A stretch of DNA of 37,826 nucleotides from Thioalkalivibrio sp. (lineage in GTDB: Bacteria > Pseudomonadota > Gammaproteobacteria > Ectothiorhodospirales > Ectothiorhodospiraceae), in NCBI GenBank assembly GCA_007116035.1, contig SKJG01000086.1, positions 1-37,826 of the forward strand, given 5' to 3'. Positions within the stretch are counted from its first letter, which is position 1; each line of letters starts with the position of its first letter. This document shows positions 15,280-24,456 of the stretch, in pieces. A program made the position numbers and the translations under genes. A model generated the notes under the pieces. The model was not told the origin of the DNA and made no database searches. It saw only the letters and a program-made list of their open reading frames with translations.

Positions 15280-16737
15280 ATGACCGCAAGGGTTTGGTTC
15301 CGCAAGAGACCGCACCGCGTGTTCCTGGTGGGGCTGCTCATGGCGTACGCGCTGACAGGCGTCTACCACGTCTACAAGCCGCTGCCTGACGGGCTCGATG
15401 TCGCGACTCCCTACCGAGCGGCCGAGGCCGTGGAATTCCTGGTCGACAGCACGTGGCTGGATACCCGCGGCGAACAGCACACCCACCATGAGATCTTCGA
15501 CGCTGCACTGGAGATGATTGCGCGGGCACAATCGCTGGTGGTCGCGGATTTCTTTCTTGTGAATCAGTTTGCCGGCACTGTCGATGACGGGCACCGCCCA
15601 CTCTCCAGCGAGCTCGTGGATGGCTTGACGGAGCGTCGCATGCAAGGACCCGAGAAGCTGGACGTGCTCCTGATCACTGACCCGTTCAATACCCTCTACG
15701 GCGGCGTGACGCAGCCAATGTTTTCGCGGCTGGAGGCGCATGGAATCCGCGTGATCGAGACCGACCTGCGGGTCTTGCGTGATTCCAACCCGCTGTGGTC
15801 CGCCGCCTGGCGCATCTGCTGTCAGTGGTTCGGTAACGATTCGAACGGGGGCTGGCTGCCAAACCCGGTAGGCGAGACGCCCGTCACCATCCGCACCTAT
15901 CTCGCGCTTCTGAACTTCAAGGCGAACCACCGCAAGACACTGGTTACGGTCGGGCCGGACGGCTGGACCGGCTTGGTGACCTCGGGCAATCCGCACGACG
16001 CCAGCAGCCGGCACGACAATATCGCTGTGCGCTTCCGAGGCGACGCGGCAATCGACCTGTTGCATACCGAACACGCGGTCGTCGCGTTCTCCGACGGTAC
16101 CCGAATCGCGTTTCCGGATCCCGTCCCGGACAACCGCGCTGTCGATGCAAAAACCCGGATCCGCATCCTGACGGAATCACAGATTCGGGATGCCGCTCTC
16201 GAGATGATTGCAGCCGCCGGGGACGGCGATCGGCTGGATCTGTGGATGTTCTATCTCTCGCACCGGGCCATCGTCCGGGCCTTGGTCGCCGCGCAGCAGC
16301 GCGGGGTCGAACTGCGGCTGCTCCTCGATCCGAACCGCGACGCGTTCGGTCGCGAAAAGCGGGGCATCCCCAACCGGCCGGTCGCCAGGGAGTTGCACGG
16401 AGCCGGCGTGCCGGTGCGCTGGTGCAACACCGAAGGCGAACAGTGCCACGCCAAGATGCTCTTGCACCGCACCGGCGATGGAGACGCCACGCTGCTCGCG
16501 GGCTCCGCCAACTTCACCCGGCGTAACCTCGACAACTTCAACCTGGAAACCAGCGTGCAGGTCCGGGCCGACGCGAGGACAGCGGTGATCGCCGATGCCG
16601 CAGACGTTTTCGATGCCCGCTGGAACAACGAGCCGAACCGCATCCACAGCCTTCCCTACCGCGAGCATGCCGATGACTCCCGCCTGCGCTACTGGCGCTA
16701 TCGGCTGATGGAGGCGACGGGCCTCTCGTCATTCTGA
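15280..16737 (+). CDS. Membrane-anchored phospholipase D superfamily protein
   Basis: A 485-residue protein with an N-terminal membrane helix (VFLVGLLMAYALTGVYHVY) and two PLD half-domains, so the active site faces the periplasm. Motif 1 is NHRKTL (His217, Lys219) followed by GLVTSGNPHDASS; motif 2 is CHAKMLLHRTGD (His390, Lys392) followed by GSANFTRRNL. The superfamily cleaves or exchanges phosphodiester bonds of lipids or nucleic acid; this protein is closer to lipid enzymes of cardiolipin-synthase type in having a membrane anchor, but the substrate is not shown. ATG 15280 is preferred; GTG 15223 in the same frame adds 19 residues and lacks a ribosome site. No same-strand partner is adjacent. 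Confidence 0.82.
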   Translation: MTARVWFRKRPHRVFLVGLLMAYALTGVYHVYKPLPDGLDVATPYRAAEAVEFLVDSTWLDTRGEQHTHHEIFDAALEMIARAQSLVVADFFLVNQFAGTVDDGHRPLSSELVDGLTERRMQGPEKLDVLLITDPFNTLYGGVTQPMFSRLEAHGIRVIETDLRVLRDSNPLWSAAWRICCQWFGNDSNGGWLPNPVGETPVTIRTYLALLNFKANHRKTLVTVGPDGWTGLVTSGNPHDASSRHDNIAVRFRGDAAIDLLHTEHAVVAFSDGTRIAFPDPVPDNRAVDAKTRIRILTESQIRDAALEMIAAAGDGDRLDLWMFYLSHRAIVRALVAAQQRGVELRLLLDPNRDAFGREKRGIPNRPVARELHGAGVPVRWCNTEGEQCHAKMLLHRTGDGDATLLAGSANFTRRNLDNFNLETSVQVRADARTAVIADAADVFDARWNNEPNRIHSLPYREHADDSRLRYWRYRLMEATGLSSF

Positions 16738-16782
16738 ACCGTTCCACGAGCGCAGTGACTCCAGCATCGCAGGCAGAAGCAG

Positions 16783-16822
16783 GCCAGGGTCGACCCTGGC
16801 AACCCAAGTCCGACAGGCTGCT
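16783..16822. repeat. 18-bp perfect palindrome and motif copy after the PLD gene
   Basis: GCCAGGGTCGACCCTGGC (16783-16800) is a perfect palindrome. It is followed by AAGTCCGACAGGCTGCT (16806-16822), the motif also found at 12535 and 14881, and a CTTTTT run at 16832-16837. The set could end the PLD transcript, but the T-run is not directly behind a stem. The rest of the interval to 17043 holds no gene I can support. Confidence 0.55.
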
Positions 16823-17043
16823 CGGTCAGGCCGCTTTTTCCTCACTCAGGCCCGGCTCGCGATCCGAGTCCAGGGCCCCGACGGTCTCTTCAAGGGATTC
16901 CGTGTTTCAGGACCACTCGCGGACGTCATCCTTCGATCGCGTGTCGCTTGACGTCATCTTGCACCGCCTGTGCATCAGGGAATTGGGTCGAGCCTAGCGA
17001 AGCCTCCTTGTAAACCCGAACGCGCGTGATTCGCAGTCCGCCG

Positions 17044-18282
17044 TCATGATCGGTCATCCAGCCTGCCTCTTCGCAAGAGACGGATCGTATAGACGCCGAC
17101 CAGGATCGAAGCCAGGCCCGAGACGACGAAGATGTGGCCCGGGGTGGCACCCAGCGGTCCGGTCAGGATCCAGAACAGCACGGGCGCCATGAGCATCGCG
17201 GAAAATGCCAAAAAATTGCTCGCAGCGATGAACCGGGCGCGCCGCTTGGCCGGACTTTCATTCTGGAGGTAGGCGGAAATCGGCACGATGAAAAAACCCG
17301 CGCCGACACCCAGCAGAAACGACAGGACGAGGGTCGCGACATAACTGCCGCCCGCGAAGAAAAGGAGAACGCTGAACACGCCCGCAGCAAGCATTCCGGC
17401 GGGTACGTGCCTCATCTCGATCCGGCCGCCGGCCAAGTGACCCGCGGCGATGCTGCCGACGCCGATCCCCACTGCCAGCAGGGTGAGGATGATGCCGGTA
17501 CGCATCTCGCCCACCTGTAGCTGGAACTCGGCGAACATCGGCACGTTCAGCTGATACAGGGTCCCCAGCGCCCAGAACCAGGCGATGCCCATCACGACCA
17601 GAAACAGCACGCGGAAGCGGTGAATCTCCCCAATCGCAGCCCCCACATCGGCGAACGCGTTCAGGCGGAAGGGTGCCGGATCCCCTTCGGCCTCGGTGCG
17701 GGTCACGAAAAAGCTCGAAATCAGGCCCAGGAGGGAAAAGGTCACGATCACCGTCGCAGGCATCCACAACGCGTCACCCGCCCATTCCATGATGAATCCA
17801 GCCAGCGCCGTGCCAAGGATGATCGCAAGAAAGGTCCACAGCTGCATGTGGCCATTCGCTCGCGACAGCTCCTCCTCACGAACGACCTCCGGCAGGATCC
17901 CGAACTTCACCGGGCTGAAGAACGCGCTTTGCACCCCCATCAGAAACAGGGCGATGAACAGACCCGGCATATTCTGCAGCACCAGCATCACCGCGGCCGT
18001 CATCAAAACCACGGCCTCGGCCGCCCGGGTGCTGACGATCACCGCCTTCTTGCTGTAACGATCACCGACATATCCCGCATAGGGGGAAAACAGCACGAAT
18101 GGAAGAAGGAAGATGAAGCCGATCAGGCTGTAGTAGAAGGTTCCTTCCCCGTCGGTTACATACACGCGTAGCGCGAGGAAGATGAAAACGAGCCGGAAGA
18201 AATTGTCGTTCAGGGCATTGATGAACACCGTGATCATCAATGCCACGAAGCCCTTTGTTCCGATGCCTGAGGAACCGCTCAT
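17044..18282 (-). CDS. MFS transporter, LplT-like
   Basis: A 412-residue major-facilitator protein with about 12 membrane segments. It most resembles lysophospholipid transporter LplT and relatives: N-terminal ALMITVFINALNDNFFRLVF, the loop GYVGDRYSKKAVIV after helix 2, GVQSAFFSPVKFGILPEVV (the PVKFGILPE block is typical of the family) and LSRANGHMQLWTFLAIILG, each quoted as a landmark. LplT flips lysophospholipids inward for re-acylation by Aas; no aas gene is in the window, so the cargo is inferred from likeness only. ATG 18282 has GAGGAG 8 bases upstream. It is divergent from the DUF302 gene. Confidence 0.83.
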   Translation of the reverse strand: MSGSSGIGTKGFVALMITVFINALNDNFFRLVFIFLALRVYVTDGEGTFYYSLIGFIFLLPFVLFSPYAGYVGDRYSKKAVIVSTRAAEAVVLMTAAVMLVLQNMPGLFIALFLMGVQSAFFSPVKFGILPEVVREEELSRANGHMQLWTFLAIILGTALAGFIMEWAGDALWMPATVIVTFSLLGLISSFFVTRTEAEGDPAPFRLNAFADVGAAIGEIHRFRVLFLVVMGIAWFWALGTLYQLNVPMFAEFQLQVGEMRTGIILTLLAVGIGVGSIAAGHLAGGRIEMRHVPAGMLAAGVFSVLLFFAGGSYVATLVLSFLLGVGAGFFIVPISAYLQNESPAKRRARFIAASNFLAFSAMLMAPVLFWILTGPLGATPGHIFVVSGLASILVGVYTIRLLRRGRLDDRS

Positions 18283-18755
18283 TCCAGTCGCTCCTCACCC
18301 TTTTCAGGGTTTCCGGGGGCCAGCGGTCACACGCCGACCGTTTCCCTCTCGGGAGGCGGGTGGCTCGCGAGGACACCGCAGTTGGGCATGACCGAGCTGC
18401 GGGAAATCGCCTTCTGGCCGCTTGAGGATGCCCGGAAGCCGCGGCCGGGTGCAACTGGGCGAGCGACTCAGGAATCCGCGCAGCGTCATTGGATAACCCA
18501 ACCCCAGTCTGTTATGGTTTTGGTCCGGATTGGCGCAAGGGACATGCTGCCTCCGACCTTTCGCGAGCGTTGCCCAGTTGCTGCCGAGTTGCCGCTCGAT
18601 ACTTCGTTGCGTCCAGCGCAAACTCCGGCTCCAGCGGAAAGGGTCGAACACGGCCGAAGTGGCTCAGGGGCTCCCCCGACACCACCCACCGGGGCCCGCT
18701 GCACAACCCACCAGAACCCATCCATGCACGAGCAAAACCCAAGGAGAATCCCAGC
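18283..18755. other. Divergent intergenic region, no gene seen
   Basis: 473 bases between the MFS and DUF302 starts, carrying only weak open frames. No clear palindromic operator or RNA element was found. AAGGAG at 18741-18746 is the ribosome site of the DUF302 gene. Confidence 0.5.
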
Positions 18756-19238
18756 ATGACTGCAAGAATTTCACTCGCCGCCGTGGGCGGCTTCATCCTG
18801 GGCATCATCGTCATGTCGCTCATCACCTTCACCGGCGCTCCCGAACTGATGGTCATCGAGGACGAGAGCCGTCACAGCTTCGATGAGACGATCGAGTTGG
18901 TCGAGAACAAAGCAGAAGAGAAGGGCTGGGAAGTGCCCAATGTGCACATGCTGCACGAGCCTGTGAGAGCGGAGGGTTACGACGTGCAGCGAGTCGCTGT
19001 GATCGAACTCTGCCAGCCGCATCACGCAGCCGAAATCCTGGCCGATGACCGTGCCAAGGTCGTCACTTCGATGATGCCCTGCCGGATATCCGTCTATGAG
19101 ACCGAGGACGATCGCGTGATCGTTTCACGCATGAATACCCGCATGATGGCAGAGATGTTCGGCGGCACGGTTGCTGAAGTCATGTCCGCAGCAACGGAGG
19201 AAGTGGAGGCGGTCCTGGCCGCCGTGCTGGGCGATTAG
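18756..19238 (+). CDS. DUF302 domain protein, membrane-anchored
   Basis: A 160-residue protein with an N-terminal helix (ISLAAVGGFILGIIVMSLITF) acting as a signal anchor, then a DUF302 domain. The family pattern is clear: the helix HSFDETIELVENKAEEKGW, the ELCQPHHAAEIL block with Cys86, and TSMMPCRISVYE with Cys109. DUF302 proteins are small alpha/beta dimers of unknown biochemical role, often found in sulfur- and heme-metabolising bacteria. The two conserved Cys could bind a metal or form a redox pair. ATG 18756 has AAGGAG 9 bases upstream. Confidence 0.82.
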   Translation: MTARISLAAVGGFILGIIVMSLITFTGAPELMVIEDESRHSFDETIELVENKAEEKGWEVPNVHMLHEPVRAEGYDVQRVAVIELCQPHHAAEILADDRAKVVTSMMPCRISVYETEDDRVIVSRMNTRMMAEMFGGTVAEVMSAATEEVEAVLAAVLGD

Positions 19239-19391
19239 ACGTTCCGCTCCACGGGCACCGGTCTCGCGCCGCAGGGTGCGTGAAGTTATCCTCATCTGCG
19301 ATCGATGGCGCCTTCGGGCGCACTTGCAGCACGGCCGCACACGCCTGCGATGCCGGTATTCCTGGGTGAGTTTGCACGGGAGGGAAGCACC

Positions 19392-20135
19392 ATGCCGCAG
19401 CTGATCCTTCTCCGCCATGGGGAGAGTTCATGGAACCGCTCCAATCGGTTCACCGGCTGGACTGACGTCGATCTGACCGACACCGGCCGACAACAGGCTG
19501 CTGACGCCGCCGCTGCGCTGGCGTCGGAGGCTCTGACGCCGGACCTTTGCTTCACCTCCGTGCAGATCCGAGCCATTCGAACACTGTGGATCGTTCTGGA
19601 CGAGATGCATCATGCCTGGCTACCGGTGGTTCGCGATTGGCGACTGAATGAACGCCACTACGGCGCGCTGCAAGGGTTCGACAAACAGGAGATGGCGGAT
19701 CTCGCAGGCGAGGAGCAGGTCCACGCCTGGCGTCGCTCCTGGGACGTCCGGCCACCGCTGCTCGATCCCGAAGACCCACGTTTTCCCGGCAAGGATCCAC
19801 GGTATGAGGAAGTACCCCGGAAGCAACTACCGCGCGGAGAGAGCCTCCAGGACACCGTGTCACGGATGAAACCCGCCTGGGAAGGCCCCGTGATGCAGGC
19901 CCTGAAAAAGGGCCGCACCCCGCTGGTTTCGGCACACGGCAATTCGATTCGCGGCATGGTCAAGCTGCTGGATGACATCCCGGACGAGGTCATCCCTCAC
20001 GTCGAAATCCCCGTGGGCGTTCCGCTCGTCTACGATCTCGACGGAGACTTGCGGCCGCGGTCGAGCCGCTACCTGGGCAAAGTTCCGGACGGTGTGGAAC
20101 TTCCGCGCGACATCGCCGAAAGAATGCGAGGCTGA
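19392..20135 (+). CDS. gpmA: 2,3-bisphosphoglycerate-dependent phosphoglycerate mutase
   Basis: Interconverts 3- and 2-phosphoglycerate in glycolysis and gluconeogenesis. It has 247 residues, matching E. coli GpmA (250). The phospho-histidine motif LLRHGES has His9, and NRFTGWTDVDLTDTG, RLNERHYGALQG (acid-base Glu87) and SAHGNSIRG (His182) are all in place. ATG 19392 follows GGGAGGG at 9 bases; the frame is open further upstream (from 19305) but without family likeness. It converges on the ATP-grasp gene, 40 bases away. This is an ordinary housekeeping enzyme. Confidence 0.93.
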   Translation: MPQLILLRHGESSWNRSNRFTGWTDVDLTDTGRQQAADAAAALASEALTPDLCFTSVQIRAIRTLWIVLDEMHHAWLPVVRDWRLNERHYGALQGFDKQEMADLAGEEQVHAWRRSWDVRPPLLDPEDPRFPGKDPRYEEVPRKQLPRGESLQDTVSRMKPAWEGPVMQALKKGRTPLVSAHGNSIRGMVKLLDDIPDEVIPHVEIPVGVPLVYDLDGDLRPRSSRYLGKVPDGVELPRDIAERMRG

Positions 20136-20175
20136 TCGATCCGTTTGCCAGTGCGGTCAGGACTCAGTCCGTGCC

Positions 20176-21501
20176 TCAGGATGTGATTTCCTCCACCTCC
20201 GGTGCCTTCAGCGATTCGTCGGGAACGGGGCCGAACTCGAAGTGCAGCGCCTGCAGGATACGGTTGTATTGTTCCAGCAGCGCCTTTTGGTCCCGGGCGC
20301 CCGTATGGACGTGTGCAATGTCGTAGCTGTAGCTGTCCTGCTCGAGCATCTCGGACAGACGTGTACCCTGTTTGACCTTGAGCTCGATCAGCGTCTCCGG
20401 AAACGCTTGCTGGATCCGCTCGATATCGGCGGAGTCGGGAACATGGGTGACGACGCCATCCTCGAACACTCGGACGTGAAACTTCGCGGCACACCCGAAG
20501 CGCCCGCGCCGCAACGGAAAGTCGGGTTCTCTTCCCAGTGCGAGTTCGAGCATGATCTGAAAATTGGAGGCCCCATCCACCTTTTCGAACATGTCGCTGT
20601 GCGATTGCGAAAGGCGTGGATTGATCTCCAGCAACATGAGCTTCTCGGTCTTCGGCTGGAAAAAATACTCCACGTTGTACGTTGCGTTGTCGTACCCGAG
20701 ATGAGGCAGGAGCGCGTCGGTCGCTTCGCGAATCCTCTCCTTCACCCGTTTCGGAAGAAACGACGGATACTGGTAGCGAAGAAAGGACGAGCGCTTGGGA
20801 TAGTTGATCGAATCGATGATCCCGTGATGTTTCGGTTCGCCGTCGAAGACATACCCCTCGATCGTGCACTGGCGGCCGCCTACCGATTCCTCGATGATGC
20901 AATGGTGCCCGCCGATACCGGCAATCTCTTCGGGAAGCTCGGCATGGGAAAGGATCTGGTCAAAAGGTCTTCCGATCCGGTCGATCCGTTCCCGGATCTT
21001 GCCGATGCTGTGCACCAGTTCGCGCCGGTTCCGCACCTTGAAGGCAAGCAGCGAGTCCGTCCCCTTTACCGGTTTGATCCAGAAGGGGAAAGGAATGTCG
21101 ATGCCGTCGACCGATGCATCATCGAACGGATCCACCGCACCGAATCGCGGGGTCATGTCAGGGATGACCTTGCGCTGCTCGATACGGCTCCAGTATTTGT
21201 GCTCGCAACGCAGGACGCTCTCGAGTGAAGGGGACGGAAGCCCGTGTTCCCGGCAGAGAATCGGGATCATCGCGGTGACCGGAAAGTCCCAATACCCGAG
21301 GATGGCATCGATCGATCCATCGAAGGCCTGAAGACGTTCCCGCGCCTTCTGAAGACATTGCTCCACCGGGTAGAAGCCTTTTCCCTTTACTTCATCAAAG
21401 CTGAGCAGCTCATGGAGTTGATAGTCGGCATCGATCTCAACATTTCTCATCTTCTGCATGTTGAAGGGATCGGCACCAACGATAAAGACGTTTTGTGACA
21501 C
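20176..21501 (-). CDS. ATP-grasp family ligase of unknown substrate
   Basis: A 441-residue protein with an N-terminal Rossmann-like lobe (VFIVGADPFNMQKMRN; LGYWDFPVTAMIPILCREHG) and an ATP-grasp lobe. ATP-binding residues appear in PFPFWIKPVKGTDSLLAFKV, the Mg-binding region in KLMLLEINPRLSQSHSDMFE, and an anchoring Tyr in NVEYFF; each is quoted separately. Such enzymes join a carboxylate to an amine or thiol using ATP. The start is GTG 21501, preceded by GGGAG at 5 bases; the frame remains open to 21735 but without likeness. No neighbour suggests the substrate. It could be a peptide or amino-acid ligase in secondary or storage metabolism. Confidence 0.82.
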   Translation of the reverse strand: MSQNVFIVGADPFNMQKMRNVEIDADYQLHELLSFDEVKGKGFYPVEQCLQKARERLQAFDGSIDAILGYWDFPVTAMIPILCREHGLPSPSLESVLRCEHKYWSRIEQRKVIPDMTPRFGAVDPFDDASVDGIDIPFPFWIKPVKGTDSLLAFKVRNRRELVHSIGKIRERIDRIGRPFDQILSHAELPEEIAGIGGHHCIIEESVGGRQCTIEGYVFDGEPKHHGIIDSINYPKRSSFLRYQYPSFLPKRVKERIREATDALLPHLGYDNATYNVEYFFQPKTEKLMLLEINPRLSQSHSDMFEKVDGASNFQIMLELALGREPDFPLRRGRFGCAAKFHVRVFEDGVVTHVPDSADIERIQQAFPETLIELKVKQGTRLSEMLEQDSYSYDIAHVHTGARDQKALLEQYNRILQALHFEFGPVPDESLKAPEVEEITS

Positions 21502-21856
21502 ATCGACTCCCGCGTCAGTTATGTTGGATCGTAACCGGGATTGGCAGTCTGCAGCGTGCCATGCGCCTGCGGCAGTACGCATTGGGCAGGCATGCGCAGA
21601 ACGGTTTCCATCAAGTATAGTAGGTTCGCACAGCGTCGTGAAACGACCCAACACTGCAGGCCTGAAAGCCGAATTTTTCTTTTTGTAAATAGGTAAGACT
21701 ACACCCCGCCGTGGAATGTTGAAGACCGGATGCATCCGGAAACGCGGGTGCGATGCGCTTGCGGAAAACCGACCACCCGGGAATGCATCGCGGCGCCACG
21801 AACAGGATCTGCGCAGGGATACCCGAGGCTGGGCGGCTGGGCGGGATATCCGGGAG
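21502..21856. other. Intergenic region, no gene seen
   Basis: 355 bases between the 6-phosphogluconolactonase stop and the ATP-grasp start, both on the minus strand. It should hold the promoter of the ATP-grasp gene and the end of the lactonase unit. An AT-rich run near 21670-21700 is the most promoter-like part, but no -10/-35 pair is called. Confidence 0.45.
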
Positions 21857-22615
21857 TCAGGCCTGCGCTCCGATCAGAGCGGCAGCCTCCCGATCCAGGT
21901 GCCACTCGACCTCGCCGTCCTTCGGCGTTACGAGTGAAGAGGGGAAGTCGCGCCGGGGACCGTCGGCAAGCACGCGGGCCAGGGTCGCCGCCTTCCCCGC
22001 GCCGGTCACCAGGAAGAGTACGTTGCGCGCGGCGTTCAGTACCGGCGGGGTTAGGCTCAGCCGCCAGCTGTCCAGGCGGGGAACGTACACCTCCGCGACG
22101 AGGCGTTCCTCGTCGAGAATTGGGGTATCGGGAAACAGCGAGGCTGTGTGGCCGTCGTCCCCCATGCCCAGCAGCACCACATCGAAGCGAGGCACCGGAT
22201 CTCTGTCGCCCGGGATCTCGCGAACCAGGCGGTCGGCATAGAGCCTGGCGGCCTCGGCCGGATCCGGATGCCCGCCGGGCATGGGATGGAACGCCGGAGC
22301 CTCCGGCAGATCGACCAGCAGCGATTCCCTGACCATGCGCTCGTTGCTGTCCGGATGGTCGGACGGCACGCAGCGTTCGTCGCCCAGGAACAGCTTGACG
22401 CGGCTCCAGGGAATGTCCAGATCAAGGGGCGGTGCGGACAGCAGCCGGTAGAGCTGTTTCGGGGTCGAGCCACCGGCAAGCGCCATGGTGGCGAAACCAC
22501 GCTGTGCGACCGCCGCGCTCAGCAGCGTCGCGATGCGCAGGCCCGCGCCGCGCATGGCCTCGCCGACATCGCTACCGACGATCACCGAAGGGCCACCGCG
22601 AATCGCGTTCATCAT
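21857..22615 (-). CDS. pgl: 6-phosphogluconolactonase
   Basis: Hydrolyses 6-phosphogluconolactone in the oxidative pentose phosphate pathway. It has about 252 residues, normal for the family. The NagB-like motifs are ALAGGSTPKQLYRLL, FLGDERCVPSDHPDSNERM and LLGMGDDGHTASLFPDT, quoted as separate landmarks; these supply the phosphate-binding and catalytic residues. Two adjacent ATGs (22615, 22612) could start it; no strong ribosome site separates them. It lies 43 bases behind slyD on the same strand and may share its transcript. Zwf and Edd are not in the window. Confidence 0.9.
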   Translation of the reverse strand: MMNAIRGGPSVIVGSDVGEAMRGAGLRIATLLSAAVAQRGFATMALAGGSTPKQLYRLLSAPPLDLDIPWSRVKLFLGDERCVPSDHPDSNERMVRESLLVDLPEAPAFHPMPGGHPDPAEAARLYADRLVREIPGDRDPVPRFDVVLLGMGDDGHTASLFPDTPILDEERLVAEVYVPRLDSWRLSLTPPVLNAARNVLFLVTGAGKAATLARVLADGPRRDFPSSLVTPKDGEVEWHLDREAAALIGAQA

Positions 22616-22658
22616 CGGACCGCGTCCACGACCGGTGACCGGCGCCCGCGCCGGGGTT

Positions 22659-23147
22659 TCAGTGGGCGTGGCCTTCGGGACCGTGTACGTGGCCGTGCGC
22701 CTGTTCCTCTTCAGAGGCATCGCGCACGTCGACCACGGTGACGTCGAAGGTCAACGTCTCGCCGGCCAGGGGATGGTTCGCGTCGATGGTCACGTGTTCC
22801 GAATCGACGCCGGTGACGGTGACGATCTGCGTGCCGCCCTGCTCGGACATCGTCTGGAACTGCATCCCCACGGTGACATTGTCCGCATCCTCGAACATCT
22901 TCCGGGGCACGGCCTGGCGCAGTGCGTCATCGCGTTCGCCGTAGGCTTCCGCCGGAGTCACTGTCACCTTCAGGCTGTCCCCGACGACCTTACCCTCGAG
23001 GGCCGATTCCAGACCGGGGATGATGTTCTGATACCCCTGCAGATAGGCCATGGGTCCACGGCCGGAGGAGCTGTCGATCACCTCACCCTTTGCATTGGTC
23101 AACGTGTAGTCGATCGATACAACCTTGTTTGGAGCAATTTGCATCAT
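22659..23147 (-). CDS. slyD: FKBP-type peptidyl-prolyl isomerase, SlyD-like
   Basis: A 162-residue prolyl isomerase and chaperone. The FKBP core is split by an insert-in-flap domain: VVSIDYTLTNAKGEVIDSS to YQNIIPGLESALEGKVVGD, the insert around PAEAYGERDDALRQAVPRKMF, and the return strand LTFDVTVVDVRDAS, given as landmarks. The tail is His-rich (HGHVHGPEGHAH), a feature SlyD uses to bind nickel and pass it to HypB for hydrogenase. It is shorter than E. coli SlyD (196), whose tail is longer and contains Cys. ATG 23147 (or 23144) starts it; GGGA is a weak ribosome site. It lies downstream of hypE on the same strand with a 247-base gap. Confidence 0.88.
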   Translation of the reverse strand: MMQIAPNKVVSIDYTLTNAKGEVIDSSSGRGPMAYLQGYQNIIPGLESALEGKVVGDSLKVTVTPAEAYGERDDALRQAVPRKMFEDADNVTVGMQFQTMSEQGGTQIVTVTGVDSEHVTIDANHPLAGETLTFDVTVVDVRDASEEEQAHGHVHGPEGHAH

Positions 23148-23394
23148 AAATCCCGGGATTTCGTTCAACGGCCGCGCAGTTTACGTGGATTGGATAAGCA
23201 AACCAAGAAACGGTCATCGTCGCGCAGGATGCCCTGCACCGGACCTCATCCGATTGAACGCCGCGTGCCACACCCCCGTTCACGCGCGAAGCGCGATCCT
23301 GCGGGCTTTGGCCCTTGTCGGAACTTGCGTTGCAGTTGAAGGGTAGCCGAAGGTATCGAATCAATGAGATAGCGGATGATTCGTGCAAATCAGA

Positions 23395-24456
23395 TCAGCA
23401 GATGCGCGGAAGCTGCTCGCCCGAGAGCCAGTCGACGTTGCGGCGGCCGCCGAAACTGGTTTCCATCTGCACGAAGCCGTGGCTGTCCTCGATCACCTCG
23501 CCGATGATCGCGGCGTCCAGGCCCAGCGGGTGGAGATGCATGGCCGCGAGCAGCGCATCGGCCGACGCCGCCGGACAGATCGCGACCACCTTGCCCTCGT
23601 TGGCTACGTACAGCGGGTCGAGCCCGAGCAGTTCGCAGGCGGCATCGACCTCCTCGCGAATCGGGATATCCTCCTCGCGGATGGCCATGCCGACGCCGGA
23701 CTGGCGGGCGATCTCGTTCAGCGTGGAAGCCAATCCGCCGCGGGTGGGGTCGCGCAGGCAATGGATGTCGGGTGCGGCCTGGAGCATCGCGGCAATCAGG
23801 TCGTGCAGCGCGGCGGAATCGGAGACGATATTGGTGCTGAAACTCAGGTTCTCGCGCAGCGACATGATCGCAACGCCGTGGTCCCCGAGGTAGCCACTGA
23901 CCAGGATCCGGTCTCCGGGACGGGCGCGGTCCCCGGAGATCTCGATGCCATCCGGCACCACGCCGACCCCGGTGGTGTTGATGAACACCCCATCACCCTT
24001 GCCCCGTTCCACCACCTTGGTGTCCCCGGTGACGATCGGTACCCTCGCCTTCTCCGCCGCTGTCGCCATCGAATCGACAATGCGCTTCAGGTCGGCGAGC
24101 GGGAAGCCCTCCTCGAGGATGAAACCCGCGGAAAGCCACAGCGGGCGTGCACCGCTGGTTGCGACGTCGTTGATCGTACCGTGTACCGACAGGCTGCCAA
24201 TGTCGCCACCGGGGAAGAACAGCGGCGACACCACGTGGCTGTCGGTCGCCATCACGATGCGACCCTCGGGCCGGGTGAGCAGGGCCTGGTCGTTGGCTTG
24301 GCGCAGCCAGGGATTGTCGAAGGCCTGCTGGAACAGTTCGTCGATCAGCTGTGCCATCGCGCGGCCCCCGCCGCCGTGGGACATCTCGACCTTGCCGTGC
24401 TTGAGATCCAGCGGACGAATGTAGCCGTGTTTGAGAGGCTTCGGGTTGGCGCTCAC
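23395..24456 (-). CDS. hypE: Hydrogenase maturation protein HypE
   Basis: Dehydrates the carbamoyl group on its own C-terminal Cys to cyanide for the NiFe-hydrogenase cofactor. It has 353 residues with the PurM/ThiL-like ATP-binding fold (MATDSHVVSPLFFPGGDIG, VNDV-type helix INDVATSGA, and VERGKGDGVFINTTGVG). The C-terminus ends in PRIC, with the essential terminal Cys preserved. The start is GTG 24456, whose GTGA overlaps the hypD stop by four bases, as expected for a coupled hyp operon; the longer open frame upstream is a shadow of hypD. Confidence 0.93.
   Translation of the reverse strand: MSANPKPLKHGYIRPLDLKHGKVEMSHGGGGRAMAQLIDELFQQAFDNPWLRQANDQALLTRPEGRIVMATDSHVVSPLFFPGGDIGSLSVHGTINDVATSGARPLWLSAGFILEEGFPLADLKRIVDSMATAAEKARVPIVTGDTKVVERGKGDGVFINTTGVGVVPDGIEISGDRARPGDRILVSGYLGDHGVAIMSLRENLSFSTNIVSDSAALHDLIAAMLQAAPDIHCLRDPTRGGLASTLNEIARQSGVGMAIREEDIPIREEVDAACELLGLDPLYVANEGKVVAICPAASADALLAAMHLHPLGLDAAIIGEVIEDSHGFVQMETSFGGRRNVDWLSGEQLPRIC

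Noticed and set aside
16926-17057. Minus-strand 43-codon frame starting inside the end of the MFS gene
   Set aside because: The ATG overlaps the MFS stop in a way that could suggest coupling, but the product has no motif and the ribosome site is poor.
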